The position numbers and the translations under genes are program-made. 64,000 bases of DNA from Ruegeria atlantica. Lineage in GTDB: Bacteria > Pseudomonadota > Alphaproteobacteria > Rhodobacterales > Rhodobacteraceae. The notes under the pieces were generated by a model, which was not told the origin of the DNA, ran no database searches, and saw only the letters and a list, made by a program, of their open reading frames with translations. The stretch covers positions 124,001 to 188,000 of the forward strand of contig NZ_WQCF01000008.1 in NCBI RefSeq assembly GCF_013032455.1. Reading direction: 5' to 3'. Positions 25,884 to 35,092 of the stretch are shown piece after piece. Position 1 is the first letter of the stretch, and each line of letters starts with the position of its first letter.

Positions 25884-26608
25884 GAACTATCATCGTGACC
25901 GGCGCAAGCTCGGGCATTGGGCGTGCAACAGCCGAATTGTTTATGGCTGAGGGCTGGACCGTAGGGCTGCTGGCCCGTAGCGCGGATGTGCTACACGAGA
26001 TAGCTTCGGACGCCGCGACTGCCATCCCTCTGGTTGCCGATGTGACGGACGCCGAGGCCGTCAAAACGGCATTCAATGACTTTCGTGACCAGGTCGGACG
26101 CCTGGATGTGTTGTTCAACAATGCCGGGATTTTCGCACCGGGCGGGACGATTGACGAGATTGCGCTGGAAGACTGGTACCAAAGCGTCAACGTGAACCTG
26201 AACGGCATGTTCCATTGCGCCCGAGAGGCCTTTCGGATCATGCGCCACCAGTCTCCGCAAGGTGGGCGTATCATCAACAACGGCTCAATTGCCGCCCATG
26301 TTCCTCGCCCGAACTCGGTGCATTACTCGGCAACGAAGCATGCCATCACCGGCCTGACCCGAAGCCTGTCTCTGGACGGGCGGGATTTTGGCATTGCCTG
26401 CGGTCAGATCGACATTGGTAATGCACGAACGCAGATGGTGCAGGGGCTTGTGGACAACGCGATTGCCGCCGGGCAGACGCCTGATCCGACCATGGCCGTC
26501 GAGGATGCGGCCCGGTCGGTTCTGCACATGGCGAACTTACCGCCCGAAGCCAATGTGCAATTCATGACAGTGATGGCGACAACTATGCCCTATATCGGGC
26601 GCGGATAA
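25880..26608 (+). CDS. Short-chain dehydrogenase/reductase
   Basis: A 242-residue classical SDR. TGASSGIGRA is the cofactor-binding glycine motif, NNAG is near residue 75, and the catalytic set is Asn, Ser (NNGSIAAH) and YSATK. The acidic/neutral context after strand 2 suggests no clear NADP preference. The substrate is unknown. ATG 25880 overlaps the helicase stop. A longer frame upstream lies wholly within the helicase gene and is rejected. Confidence 0.9.
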   Translation: MRTIIVTGASSGIGRATAELFMAEGWTVGLLARSADVLHEIASDAATAIPLVADVTDAEAVKTAFNDFRDQVGRLDVLFNNAGIFAPGGTIDEIALEDWYQSVNVNLNGMFHCAREAFRIMRHQSPQGGRIINNGSIAAHVPRPNSVHYSATKHAITGLTRSLSLDGRDFGIACGQIDIGNARTQMVQGLVDNAIAAGQTPDPTMAVEDAARSVLHMANLPPEANVQFMTVMATTMPYIGRG

Positions 26609-26611
26609 GCG

Positions 26612-27379
26612 TCAGGTTTCGCGCAGCAACCGGAACGCTGTCGAGGCCCCCCATCCCGCCGCAATCGCAATGACCAGCGACATCAATCCGTACCAGACTG
26701 GCTGCTGGCGCGACATGTTATAAAGGAACCGCTCCAGCCCGACTTTGCGAACATCAATGATCGTTTCGTATTGCGAGATGACCTCACCGTCGCGCGTCAG
26801 GAAGATGCGTGCAGCGTAGTCACCTTCGGTCAGGTCGGCGGGCATCGCGATCGAAGTGCGGAAAAGTGTTTGTTCGTCTACGGCAACGGTATTTTCGCGG
26901 ATAGAGTACAGATTTTCGTCCTCGCGAATGCGTACCACCGCATCTGCGAAATCCTGCGCCCCCCTTATGTGCATCGCCGCCCCGACTGATCGGATGGCCC
27001 GTTCAATGGAAATCCGGTATCTCAGGTCTTCGGTGTCAGTCAGAATGTCATCCAGCGGTCCACTCGTGGCAACGGCGTAAAAGCTCGGAGCTGAATCGAC
27101 CAGAACGCTGTCAGTATTGACCCAAATCCCAACCTTCCGTTCCTTGCGTCGCACTATCACTGGGCTGGAAGGTCCAGCCACGGCCACGATGACCTCAAGT
27201 GGCGGGCCGGATGGAATTGGTGTTTCCCGCTTGACGGCTCCAAAGATCAGGATTTCCGAGCCGTCGAACGTAGCAGTGATGGCCACGCGATCCTGGCTGA
27301 GGCCCAGAACAACCTGCTCATCCTCTGCAAAGGCTGGTGTGCAACACAAAACCAATAGGGCAATCAGGCGTTTCAGCAT
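26612..27379 (-). CDS. TIGR02186 family membrane-anchored protein
   Basis: A 255-residue protein with a signal peptide (residues 1-18, cleavage near AFAED), a large periplasmic beta-rich region and a C-terminal membrane helix (about 228-248). It matches the alphaproteobacterial TIGR02186 family, typically encoded next to TauE/SafE transporters. Here it starts two bases after the TauE/SafE stop, supporting a two-gene transport unit. The role is unknown; it may be an accessory subunit. Confidence 0.85.
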   Translation of the reverse strand: MLKRLIALLVLCCTPAFAEDEQVVLGLSQDRVAITATFDGSEILIFGAVKRETPIPSGPPLEVIVAVAGPSSPVIVRRKERKVGIWVNTDSVLVDSAPSFYAVATSGPLDDILTDTEDLRYRISIERAIRSVGAAMHIRGAQDFADAVVRIREDENLYSIRENTVAVDEQTLFRTSIAMPADLTEGDYAARIFLTRDGEVISQYETIIDVRKVGLERFLYNMSRQQPVWYGLMSLVIAIAAGWGASTAFRLLRET

Positions 27380-27381
27380 GA

Positions 27382-28302
27382 TCAGTGACCCCCTTCGGAA
27401 CCGAGGGAGAAAAGTTCGGACGGTTCAATCAGCAAATCGAGCGCCAGTTTTCCGCAGACAACCAGAACCAAGGCCGCCAACAGCACGCGCAATTGCTCGG
27501 CCGGCATCCGCGAGCCGATCACCGTGCCAATCTGCGCCCCCACAACACCGCCGACCAGCAGCAGAACGGCCAGAACGATATCTACCGTATAGTTTGTGGT
27601 TGCGTGCAGCATGGTTGTGAAGGCGGTGACAAAAATGATCTGGAACAGAGACGTGCCAACCACGACCTTGGTAGGCATTCCCAGCAGGTAGATCATCGCA
27701 GGCACCATAATGAACCCGCCACCGACGCCCATAATGGCCGACAGGACCCCGACGCACAGCCCGACCAGAACCGGCGGAATGACTGAGATATACAGCCCTG
27801 AGGTGCGGAAACGCATCTTGAACGGCATGGCATGAACCCAGCCACGTTGACGCCGTTTTGCAGGTGCGCCGCCGCCTTTTTTCGCTTTGCGCAGCGCCCG
27901 TAGGCTTTCGACAAACATCAGGCTGCCGACGACGCCAAGAAAGACGACGTAGCACAGCGTAACCAGCAGATCGACCTGACCCAAACTTTTGAGATAGTTA
28001 AAGACCACCACCCCAAGTGCGGCGCCCATCAACCCCCCAACCAACAAGACCGTGCCCATTCGGAAGTCGACAGTCTTTCGTCGGAAGTGCGCCAGAACTC
28101 CGGAAAAGGACGAAGCAACGATTTGGTTGGCTTCGGTTGCAACGGCGACTGCCGGAGGGATGCCGATAAAAAACAGCAGCGGCGTCATAAGAAACCCTCC
28201 GCCGACGCCGAACATACCTGACAGGATACCGACCATCCCGCCCAGCCCCAGCAGCAAAAAGGCGTTGACGGAGACTTCGGCGATAGGAAGGTAAATCTGC
28301 AT
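27382..28302 (-). CDS. TauE/SafE-family permease (second copy)
   Basis: A 306-residue polytopic protein with the two TauE/SafE repeats: GMFGVGGGFLMTPLLFFIGIP near the N-terminus and LSAIMGVGGGFIMVPAMIYLLG in the second half, separated by a basic cytoplasmic loop (KAKKGGGAPAKRRQRG). The glycine-rich GVGGGF motif is stronger here than in the copy at 7673. It is coupled to a TIGR02186 gene. The substrate is probably a sulfur-containing anion but is not determined. Confidence 0.9.
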   Translation of the reverse strand: MQIYLPIAEVSVNAFLLLGLGGMVGILSGMFGVGGGFLMTPLLFFIGIPPAVAVATEANQIVASSFSGVLAHFRRKTVDFRMGTVLLVGGLMGAALGVVVFNYLKSLGQVDLLVTLCYVVFLGVVGSLMFVESLRALRKAKKGGGAPAKRRQRGWVHAMPFKMRFRTSGLYISVIPPVLVGLCVGVLSAIMGVGGGFIMVPAMIYLLGMPTKVVVGTSLFQIIFVTAFTTMLHATTNYTVDIVLAVLLLVGGVVGAQIGTVIGSRMPAEQLRVLLAALVLVVCGKLALDLLIEPSELFSLGSEGGH

Positions 28303-28637
28303 GTTGAATTACCGGATGAGGTCAGGCGCATCACCCATGGTGATCCGGCCTGTCTCATGAAGTTGGGGTGAGACTGGAATGCTGCACGCGCGGTGCGGCT
28401 GTACTGCGAATAACAGCCCGTCTGGGGCCTGTCCAGTAAGCCGATCTGGTGGAACAGAAAATAGAGTGGCAGAGGTAACGCTTTTCTGTGTTTCCTGTGC
28501 CCGGCTTGGGCTCGACCCGATCTGGGTTATCGTGGGAAACACTTGCATACCTCTTTAGAGCGGGTGCGGCATGCAAAATCAACTCTGCATGCCGCCCTTC
28601 TGCGAGTGGTACTGCATTAAGCCCCAAACTGGACTTA
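28303..28637. other. 335-base gap upstream of TauE/SafE with a hairpin near 28566-28595
   Basis: I see no convincing gene; open frames on both strands lack start signals and plausible composition. A perfect 10-base inverted repeat GCGGCATGCA/TGCATGCCGC (28566-28575 with 28586-28595) lies 43 bases after the ABC permease stop, probably the 3-prime end of that operon, though without a T-run. The rest should contain the promoter of the TauE/SafE pair. Confidence 0.5.
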
Positions 28638-29609
28638 TCAGCGCTCTTTCACATAAGGCTCGCCACCGGCGCGTGGCGGGATGGCTTTGCCAACGAACCC
28701 GGCCAGAATGACCACGGTCAGGATATAGGGCAGGGCGTCCATGACCTGCACCGGGATGACGACACCGCCCAGATCGATGTTCTGGAACCGCAATGCGATT
28801 GCCTGCAAAAGGCCAAACAGAAGGCAGGCCCACATCGCATGCCAGGGCCGCCATTTCGCAAAGATCAACGCGGCCAGAGCGATGAACCCGCGCCCAGCAG
28901 TCATCTCTTTGACGAACCCGGCTTGTAGGGCAGTGGCCAGATAGGCACCGGCGATGCCGCAGAGCACACCGCAGATGGCGACGGCGGCAAAACGCAGGCC
29001 AACGACGGACACACCAGCGGTATCCACGGCAGCCGGGTTTTCACCCACTGCCCGCAGGCGCAAGCCGAACCGGGTACGGAATAGGACCCACCATGTCAGC
29101 GGAACCATCAGGAAAGCCACGTAGACTAGGATGGAATGCCCGGACAGTAGCTCGGAGTAGATCGGCCCGATGATTGGGACCCCACTCAGCGCCTCTGCAA
29201 AGGGGAATTCAATCGGTTCAAACCGGCCTCCACCAAACAGAGACGGGGTTCGCCCACCCTGCTTGAACCAGCTTTGCGCGATCAGCACGGTTAGTCCCGA
29301 GGCCAGAAAGTTGATGGCAACGCCCGAGATCAACTGATTTCCCCGGAATGTAATCGAAGCCACGCCGTGCAACGCCGACAAGATCAGCGAGGATCCGATC
29401 CCCGCCAACAAGCCCAGCCAAACAGATCCTGTCACTGCCGCAACCGCCGCTGAGAAAAAGGCCGCCATCAGCATCTTGCCTTCCAGCCCGATGTCGAAAA
29501 TGCCCGCGCGTTCGGAATACAACCCTGCCAGGCAGGCCAGCAGCAGCGGCGTGGCCAGGCGGATCGTCGAATCGAGAACCTGAATGAGTGTTACGAAAAA
29601 CTCCATCAC
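28638..29609 (-). CDS. Nucleoside-type ABC transporter permease 2
   Basis: A 323-residue inner-membrane permease with eight to nine helices. SERAGIFDIGLEGKMLMAAF near residue 32 and RAVGENPAAVDTAGV, the cytoplasmic coupling segment, mark the BPD_transp_2 permeases of BMP-type nucleoside importers. It overlaps permease 1 by an ATGA. It is the last gene of a bmp-ATPase-permease-permease operon. Confidence 0.92.
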   Translation of the reverse strand: MMEFFVTLIQVLDSTIRLATPLLLACLAGLYSERAGIFDIGLEGKMLMAAFFSAAVAAVTGSVWLGLLAGIGSSLILSALHGVASITFRGNQLISGVAINFLASGLTVLIAQSWFKQGGRTPSLFGGGRFEPIEFPFAEALSGVPIIGPIYSELLSGHSILVYVAFLMVPLTWWVLFRTRFGLRLRAVGENPAAVDTAGVSVVGLRFAAVAICGVLCGIAGAYLATALQAGFVKEMTAGRGFIALAALIFAKWRPWHAMWACLLFGLLQAIALRFQNIDLGGVVIPVQVMDALPYILTVVILAGFVGKAIPPRAGGEPYVKER

Positions 29610-30700
29610 TCGGCCCCCTTCCGCAGACTTAGAAACAGCTTCTCAAGCGGCATACGCACCATATTGTCCAGTGCTCCGGTGAACAGGATCACCAGTGCCT
29701 GAATAACCACGATCAGTTCGCGCGGGATCGAGGTCCACAGCGCCAATTCGGCGCCGCCTTGGTACAGAAACCCGAAAAGGATAGCTGCGAGGAATACGCC
29801 GAACGGGTGTGATCGGCCCATCAGTGCGACGGCGATACCGATGAAACCCGCGCCCTCGGTCGAATTAAGGACCAGCCGTTCAGCTTCACCCATCACGTTA
29901 TTGGTGGCCATCAGACCAGCCAGCGCGCCCGAGATCAGCATGGCAACGATGGTAATGCGCACGGGCGAAATACCGGCATAAACCGCACCAGTTTCGGAAT
30001 GGCCGTATGCGCGGATTTCATAGCCCAGCCGCGTCCGCCAGATTAGTGCCCAGACAACGACACAGGCCAGAACCGCTACGAAGAACGAGATATTCGCAGG
30101 CGCGCCGCGAAACACCACGTTTTCAGCGGTCGAGAACATTGACTGGAACGTTGGCAGATGCACCGCTTCGGGGAAGCGCGTGGTTGCCGGGTCCTGGGAG
30201 CCTTGCGGGCGCATCACGTTGACCAGCATATAGTTCAGAAAGGCGGCTGCGATGAAGTTGAACATGATCGTGGTGATCACGATATGGCTGCCGCGTTTGG
30301 CTTGCAGATAGGCCGGGATTGCGGCCCATGCAGCACCGAACAGGGCCGCTGCAAGCCCGGCGCCCAGCAAGGCGATGCTCCAATGCGGCCATGGGATGTA
30401 CAAGCAGACCATGGCAACACCAAGCCCGCCCAGCATCGCCTGACCTTCGCCGCCAATGTTGAACAGCCTTGCATGGAAGGCCACGGCCACCGCCAGCCCA
30501 GTGAACATAAAGTTGGTCGCGTAGTAGAGCGTATATCCCCAGCCATAGGTCGATCCCAGCGCGCCGGTGACCATTAGGTTTACGGCCTCAATCGGGTTTT
30601 CACCGATGGCGAGGATCACCAGCGCCGACAGGATCGTGGCCAACAACAGGCTGATGAGGGGGATCAGCACCACGTCGGCCCATTTGGGCATTTTATCCAT
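29606..30700 (-). CDS. Nucleoside-type ABC transporter permease 1
   Basis: A 364-residue permease, partner of the following one. FNIGGEGQAMLGGLG and the coupling motif RAYGHSETGAVYAGI fit BMP-associated BPD_transp_2 permeases. The ATG at 30700 (MDKMPKWADV) lies one base after the ATPase stop and is preferred; an upstream in-frame ATG at 30724 would overlap the ATPase gene. Confidence 0.92.
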   Translation of the reverse strand: MDKMPKWADVVLIPLISLLLATILSALVILAIGENPIEAVNLMVTGALGSTYGWGYTLYYATNFMFTGLAVAVAFHARLFNIGGEGQAMLGGLGVAMVCLYIPWPHWSIALLGAGLAAALFGAAWAAIPAYLQAKRGSHIVITTIMFNFIAAAFLNYMLVNVMRPQGSQDPATTRFPEAVHLPTFQSMFSTAENVVFRGAPANISFFVAVLACVVVWALIWRTRLGYEIRAYGHSETGAVYAGISPVRITIVAMLISGALAGLMATNNVMGEAERLVLNSTEGAGFIGIAVALMGRSHPFGVFLAAILFGFLYQGGAELALWTSIPRELIVVIQALVILFTGALDNMVRMPLEKLFLSLRKGAE

Positions 30701-30701
30701 G

Positions 30702-32231
30702 TTACGCGGCCTCTCCCGCAACACCGGCCATCAGCAGGCCTAGTTCTTTTTCATCCGTCTCATGGGGAAGACGCTCGCCCATGATATGTCCGTCAAACAT
30801 CACCGCAATCCGGTCGGACAGCGAGAATATCTCTTCCAGCTCGACCGAGACCAGCAGGATCGCTTTGCCCTGATCGCGCAGGGCGACGATCTGTTTGTGA
30901 ATGAATTCGATCGCGCCGATGTCCACGCCTCGGGTCGGCTGGCCGACCAGCAGCAGGTCCGGGTTCCGCTCAATCTCTCGCGCGACGACGATTTTCTGCT
31001 GGTTACCGCCCGAGAAGCTTTTGGCGGTCAGCCAGCCGTTGGGCGGGCGCACGTCGAATTTCTCGATCTTGGCTTCGGTGTCGGTGCGCAGGGCGGCGTT
31101 GTCCATGAAGATACCGCGCTTATAGGCCGGGTCACGATGATAGCCGAAAGCCACGTTCTCCCACGCGTGGAAGTCCATTATCAGGCCTTCGCGCTGGCGG
31201 TCCTCGGGGACGTGGGCGATGTGCTGCGCACGCCGGGCCTGTCCGTCAGACCCATGCCCGCTGAGCGCCAGCGGCTCTCCGTTCAGTTTGATGGAGCCCT
31301 GACCGGGGCGCATCCCGCCCAGAACCTCAAGCAGTTCCGATTGGCCGTTGCCCGCGACACCGGCAATGCCAACGATTTCCCCGGCCCGTACGGTCAGATC
31401 AATACCTTTGACCCGTTCGACACCTGCGGAATCGAAGACGCGCAGGTTTTCGACCTCAAGAATGGGTTTGCCGGGCTTCGCTGGCACCTTGTCCACCTGC
31501 AGCAGGACCTTGCGGCCCACCATCAGCTCGGCCAGTTCTTCGGGGCTGGTTTCGGCGGTTTTGACCGTCGCCGTCATCTGTCCGCGCCGCATGACCGAGA
31601 CGGTGTCAGTGTTTTCCATGATCTCGCGCAGTTTATGCGTGATCACGATGATCGTTTTCCCTTCGGCCCGCAGTCGGTCGAGGATGCGGAACAGCTGATC
31701 AGCCTCCGAGGGAGTCAGAACGCCGGTCGGTTCGTCCAGAATCAGAATCTCGGCTTTGCGGTAGAGTGCTTTCAGGATTTCGACCCGCTGTTGCATCCCC
31801 ACGCCGATCTCGTCGATGCGTTTGTCAGGGTCGACGAACAGCTCGTATTCTTCTTCCAGCGCCTTCAGTTCCTTGCGCGCCTTCGCCAGCGAGGGGGCCA
31901 GCATGCCGCCATCCTCTGCGCCCAGCACTATGTTTTCCAGAACGGTGAAGTTCTCGACCAGTTTGAAATGCTGGAACACCATCCCGATGCCTGAGGCGAT
32001 GGCCGCCTGACTGTCAGGGATGTCTGTCTTGGTGCCGTTGATCCAGATCTCACCTTTGTCGGCCTTGTAGAAGCCGTAGAGAATGCTCATCAGCGTAGAT
32101 TTGCCCGCACCGTTCTCACCGATGATCCCGTGGATTGTGCCGGGGGCGACGCTGATGGAAATGTCTTTGTTGGCCTGTACCGGCCCAAAGGCTTTGGAAA
32201 TCCCTTTGAGCTCAATAGCGGGGACTGTCAT
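30702..32231 (-). CDS. Nucleoside-type ABC transporter ATP-binding protein (duplicated)
   Basis: A 509-residue protein with two ABC modules, like the sugar/nucleoside type. The first has a complete Walker A (GENGAGKST), Q-loop and ILDEPTGVLTP. The second has the degenerate GVAGNGQSELLEVL instead of a Walker A, the signature FSGGNQQK and VGQPTRGVDIGA. One functional and one degenerate site is usual in this subfamily. A hairpin separates it from the binding-protein gene. Confidence 0.93.
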   Translation of the reverse strand: MTVPAIELKGISKAFGPVQANKDISISVAPGTIHGIIGENGAGKSTLMSILYGFYKADKGEIWINGTKTDIPDSQAAIASGIGMVFQHFKLVENFTVLENIVLGAEDGGMLAPSLAKARKELKALEEEYELFVDPDKRIDEIGVGMQQRVEILKALYRKAEILILDEPTGVLTPSEADQLFRILDRLRAEGKTIIVITHKLREIMENTDTVSVMRRGQMTATVKTAETSPEELAELMVGRKVLLQVDKVPAKPGKPILEVENLRVFDSAGVERVKGIDLTVRAGEIVGIAGVAGNGQSELLEVLGGMRPGQGSIKLNGEPLALSGHGSDGQARRAQHIAHVPEDRQREGLIMDFHAWENVAFGYHRDPAYKRGIFMDNAALRTDTEAKIEKFDVRPPNGWLTAKSFSGGNQQKIVVAREIERNPDLLLVGQPTRGVDIGAIEFIHKQIVALRDQGKAILLVSVELEEIFSLSDRIAVMFDGHIMGERLPHETDEKELGLLMAGVAGEAA

Positions 32232-32255
32232 GTCTTGTCCTCAATTGCCGAAAGG

Positions 32256-32274
32256 GCCGCGCAGACGGCGCGGC
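32256..32274. terminator. Intra-operon hairpin after the binding-protein gene
   Basis: A 7-base perfect GC stem GCCGCGC/GCGCGGC with a 5-base loop lies between the bmp stop and the ATPase start. Such hairpins often attenuate transcription or protect the upstream mRNA so that binding protein is made in excess. Confidence 0.5.
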
Positions 32275-32317
32275 AAAATGGGTGCAGGGCGGAGGATCAC
32301 CCCCGTCCCGCGCGATA

Positions 32318-33316
32318 TCAGAACTGCAGTGCCGGGCAGCTGTCGTTCTCGTAATAGCTGACAACGGAGACATTGCCGTCGATGATGTCCTGACGGGCTT
32401 TTTCAACGGCGGCTTTCATCTCATCCGAAACCAGAGCGGCGTTGTGTTCGTCCATCGCGACGCCAACACCTTCCTCGGCCAGACCCATGGCGAATACGCC
32501 GGTCTCGATGTCATCGCCTGCGTTCATCGCGTCATAAACGGCAACGTCCACGCGTTTCAGCATCGAGGTCAGGACCTTGCCAGGGTGCAGGTGGTTCTGG
32601 TTGCTGTCCACGCCGATCGACAGGATACCTTCGTCGGCAGCGGTTTGCAGAACACCAACGCCGGTGCCGCCAGCGGCGGCATAGACCACGTCAGCGCCTT
32701 GGCTGATCTGCGCTTTGGTCAGCTCGGAGCCCTTAACCGGGTCATTCCATGCCGCCGGAGTTGTGCCGGTCATGTTTGCAACCACGTTGATATCCGGGTT
32801 CACAGCCTTGGCGCCTTGCGCGTAACCGCAGCCGAAATGGCGGATCAGCGGAACATCCATACCGCCGATGAAACCGATGGTGCCGGATTCCGACGCCATG
32901 GCTGCCATCATGCCAACCAGATACGAGCCTTCATGCTCGGCAAAGCCAACCTGACGCAAGTTCGGTGCGTCCAGCCAGTTCACGTCGACCACAACAAATT
33001 TCGTGTCGGGGTAGTCACCAACAACCGTGCTGAGCGGATCGGCCATTGCAAAACCCATGGTGATGATCGGGCTCAGGCCAGCTTCGGCAAAGCGGCGCAG
33101 AGCCTGTTCGCGCTGGGCTTCGGATTGCAGTTCGATCTCGCGATAAGTGCCGCCGGTTTCCTCGGCCCAACGCGATGCCCCGTTATGCGCGGCTTCGTTG
33201 AACGACTTGTCGAACTTTCCGCCCAAGTCGAAGATCAGGGCCGGTTCTGCCAAGGCCGCACCTGCGGTCAGAGCGACGGCAGCGGCAGCGCCCATCAAGG
33301 ATTTCATCAGGGTCAT
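32318..33316 (-). CDS. BMP-family periplasmic nucleoside-binding protein
   Basis: A 332-residue substrate-binding protein. A signal peptide is present (cleavage near ALAEP, about residue 23). DLGGKFDKSFNEAAHNG is the BMP/PnrA hallmark, and IGFIGGMDVPLIRHFGCGYAQG and GVDSNQNH are further family blocks. Relatives bind purine nucleosides. GGGAG precedes ATG 33316. The operon context supports nucleoside import. A 21-base palindrome about 110 bases upstream is a possible operator. Confidence 0.93.
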   Translation of the reverse strand: MTLMKSLMGAAAAVALTAGAALAEPALIFDLGGKFDKSFNEAAHNGASRWAEETGGTYREIELQSEAQREQALRRFAEAGLSPIITMGFAMADPLSTVVGDYPDTKFVVVDVNWLDAPNLRQVGFAEHEGSYLVGMMAAMASESGTIGFIGGMDVPLIRHFGCGYAQGAKAVNPDINVVANMTGTTPAAWNDPVKGSELTKAQISQGADVVYAAAGGTGVGVLQTAADEGILSIGVDSNQNHLHPGKVLTSMLKRVDVAVYDAMNAGDDIETGVFAMGLAEEGVGVAMDEHNAALVSDEMKAAVEKARQDIIDGNVSVVSYYENDSCPALQF

Positions 33317-33426
33317 TTCATACTCCCGTTTGTTATTGTTGGTCGGGGACAGGATAGTCCCGATTACCCACTGTTAGCGAGCATAACTGTTGTGATGGCG
33401 GGTATTAAGGCCGTTTGCAACAGGTG

Positions 33427-33447
33427 TGGTCAACTGATTTTTGACCA
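33427..33447. promoter_or_regulatory. Palindrome TGGTCAA-N7-TTGACCA upstream of the nucleoside transporter
   Basis: Perfect 7-base arms (33427-33433 and 33441-33447) are separated by seven bases, centred about 120 bases upstream of the bmp start in the gap between it and rimI. TGGTC...GACCA arms are frequent in GntR-family operators. The regulator is unknown. Confidence 0.45.
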
Positions 33448-33475
33448 AGCGGTCGAATAAATGCAAGGCAGTCGC

Positions 33476-33889
33476 TCAGGCCAAGTCTCGAGCCATGACA
33501 ATTGCGTCGATTTTCGCAGTGTTTCCACGCTGATAGTAGCCCTTGCGCCGGGCACAGGGCGCGTATCCGCAGCGTTCGTACAACGCGATAGCCGGGAGGT
33601 TGTCTGCCGCAACGTCCAATAAGGCGCGGGTGGCGCCAAGTCGTTTAGCTTTGGCCTGCCAATCCTGCATGCAAATCCGCGCCAGCCCCTGCCGCTGGCG
33701 GTCAGGGTGGGTGGCGATTGTCAGCAGTTCGGCCTCATCCAAGATTACCTGAAACAGGGCAAAAGATTCAGCGGTTCCAGCAACATGCGTGAAGCGGTTG
33801 GCCAGCAGGTCGGCAAACTCCTGGGCTGTCCAAGGGCGGGACTGGGTAAAGGCTGCCGCGTGGGTTTGGGCAAGGTCTAGCGGTGTCAT
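33476..33889 (-). CDS. rimI: Ribosomal-protein-alanine N-acetyltransferase (GNAT)
   Basis: A 137-residue GNAT enzyme. The acetyl-CoA loop RQRQGLA near residue 63 and the C-terminal ALYERCGYAPCARRKGYY block are typical of RimI. Coupling to tsaB by an ATGA overlap is the usual arrangement and supports the name over a generic acetyltransferase. Confidence 0.88.
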   Translation of the reverse strand: MTPLDLAQTHAAAFTQSRPWTAQEFADLLANRFTHVAGTAESFALFQVILDEAELLTIATHPDRQRQGLARICMQDWQAKAKRLGATRALLDVAADNLPAIALYERCGYAPCARRKGYYQRGNTAKIDAIVMARDLA

Positions 33890-34470
33890 TCTTCCAGCAA
33901 AACAGGCGGCGCGTCTTTGGAAGGAGCCGCATCTGCTGGGCGCACATAGAGCGGGGCCGGAGGCGTGGTCGTGCTCTGCCAGTTTTGTGCCGCCAGTCGG
34001 GCGATGGCTTGCACCTGTGCCTTGGCATCGTCGTTCAGGATCAAGGGGCCAAGTGATTCTGCCTGATCCTGCGCCATCAGCGCCGGTTCCTGGCCGGGCA
34101 ATGCGACATAGACCTGTTCGCGTGGCGCGCGGATGGCGGGCAATCCATCTCCGATTTCGGCCAGCGCGTCAAAGCCCGATACGCCCACGGCGGGAATGCC
34201 CAGCCCCAGTGCCAGCCCGCGTGCAGCAGAAACCGAGATACGGATGCCAGTGAAATTCCCCGGCCCAATTCCGACGCCAATGGCTGTGAGATCGCGCCAT
34301 GTGCAATCGGCCTCGGCCAGAACCTCTTCCAGCAAGGGCATTAACCGCTCGGCCTGACCACGTGACATGGGTTCCGCGCGCGACAGGAGGATGCTCTCCC
34401 CCTGCAACAAAGCGGCCGCGCAATGCGCGGCCGATGTGTCAAAAGCCAGAATGATAGGGTCAGACGGCAA
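33886..34470 (-). CDS. tsaB: tRNA threonylcarbamoyladenosine biosynthesis protein TsaB
   Basis: A 194-residue ASKHA-fold partner of TsaD in t6A synthesis. ILAFDTSAAHCAAAL near the start and IGVGIGPGNFTGIRI near residue 65 are diagnostic. The length is a little short of E. coli TsaB. It overlaps nfuA by 11 bases and rimI by 4. Confidence 0.93.
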   Translation of the reverse strand: MPSDPIILAFDTSAAHCAAALLQGESILLSRAEPMSRGQAERLMPLLEEVLAEADCTWRDLTAIGVGIGPGNFTGIRISVSAARGLALGLGIPAVGVSGFDALAEIGDGLPAIRAPREQVYVALPGQEPALMAQDQAESLGPLILNDDAKAQVQAIARLAAQNWQSTTTPPAPLYVRPADAAPSKDAPPVLLEE

Positions 34471-35023
34471 CGGGGCGAACCTCGGTTACTTCGGGGATGT
34501 AGTGACGCAGCAGGTTCTCAATGCCCATTTTCAAAGTCAGAGTCGAAGAGGGGCAGCCTGCGCAGGCCCCCTGCATGTGCAGGTACACAACACCGCGGTC
34601 GAAGCCGTGAAACGTGATGTCGCCACCATCCTGAGCCACCGCCGGACGAACACGTGTGTCCAGCAGGTCTTTTATCTGATTGACGACTTCTGCGTCTTCA
34701 CCAGTATGCTCGGCGTGGCCGGAGGCTGCCGGAACATCGTCACCCAATACAGGCTGACCGGACTGGTAATGTTCCATAACAGCGCCCAGAACAGCAGGTT
34801 TGATGTGGTCCCACTGAACGTCGTCAGACTTGGTCACGGTAACAAAGTCATTGCCAAGGAAAACGCCGGTAACGCCGCTTACTCCGAAAATCCGTTTGGC
34901 CAGAGGCGATTTCTCACCAGCTTCCGCTGTTGGGAAGTCCGCAGTGCCTGCTTCCAGCACGGTTTGACCGGGCAGGAATTTCAGCGTTGCGGGGTTCGGC
35001 GTAGATTCAGTTTGAATGAACAT
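34460..35023 (-). CDS. NifU-like Fe-S cluster carrier (NfuA type)
   Basis: A 187-residue protein with an N-terminal Nfu_N domain (MFIQTESTPNPATLKFLPG) and a C-terminal NifU domain. DGGDITFHGF and the cluster-binding CAGCPSS are intact. It carries Fe-S clusters to apoproteins. It heads a compact nfuA-tsaB-rimI unit. Confidence 0.94.
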   Translation of the reverse strand: MFIQTESTPNPATLKFLPGQTVLEAGTADFPTAEAGEKSPLAKRIFGVSGVTGVFLGNDFVTVTKSDDVQWDHIKPAVLGAVMEHYQSGQPVLGDDVPAASGHAEHTGEDAEVVNQIKDLLDTRVRPAVAQDGGDITFHGFDRGVVYLHMQGACAGCPSSTLTLKMGIENLLRHYIPEVTEVRPVAV

Positions 35024-35092
35024 GGCGCGGCTCCGTATCAGTTGTTCCTGATATGCGGGTGCGGGCTGAGGAAGTCAAGATTTGGAACGATT

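Noticed and set aside
7673-28302. Two TauE/SafE genes as part of a sulfite-handling system
   Set aside because: They are 20 kb apart, differ in motif strength and only one has the TIGR02186 partner; no sulfur oxidation genes are nearby.
28309-28627. Short open frames in the gap between the ABC permease and TauE/SafE genes
   Set aside because: None has a ribosome binding site or sensible composition; the gap is better read as an operon end plus a promoter region.
30762-31994. A 410-codon frame antisense to the ABC ATPase gene
   Set aside because: It is a shadow of the conserved ATPase; no start context or recognisable domain.
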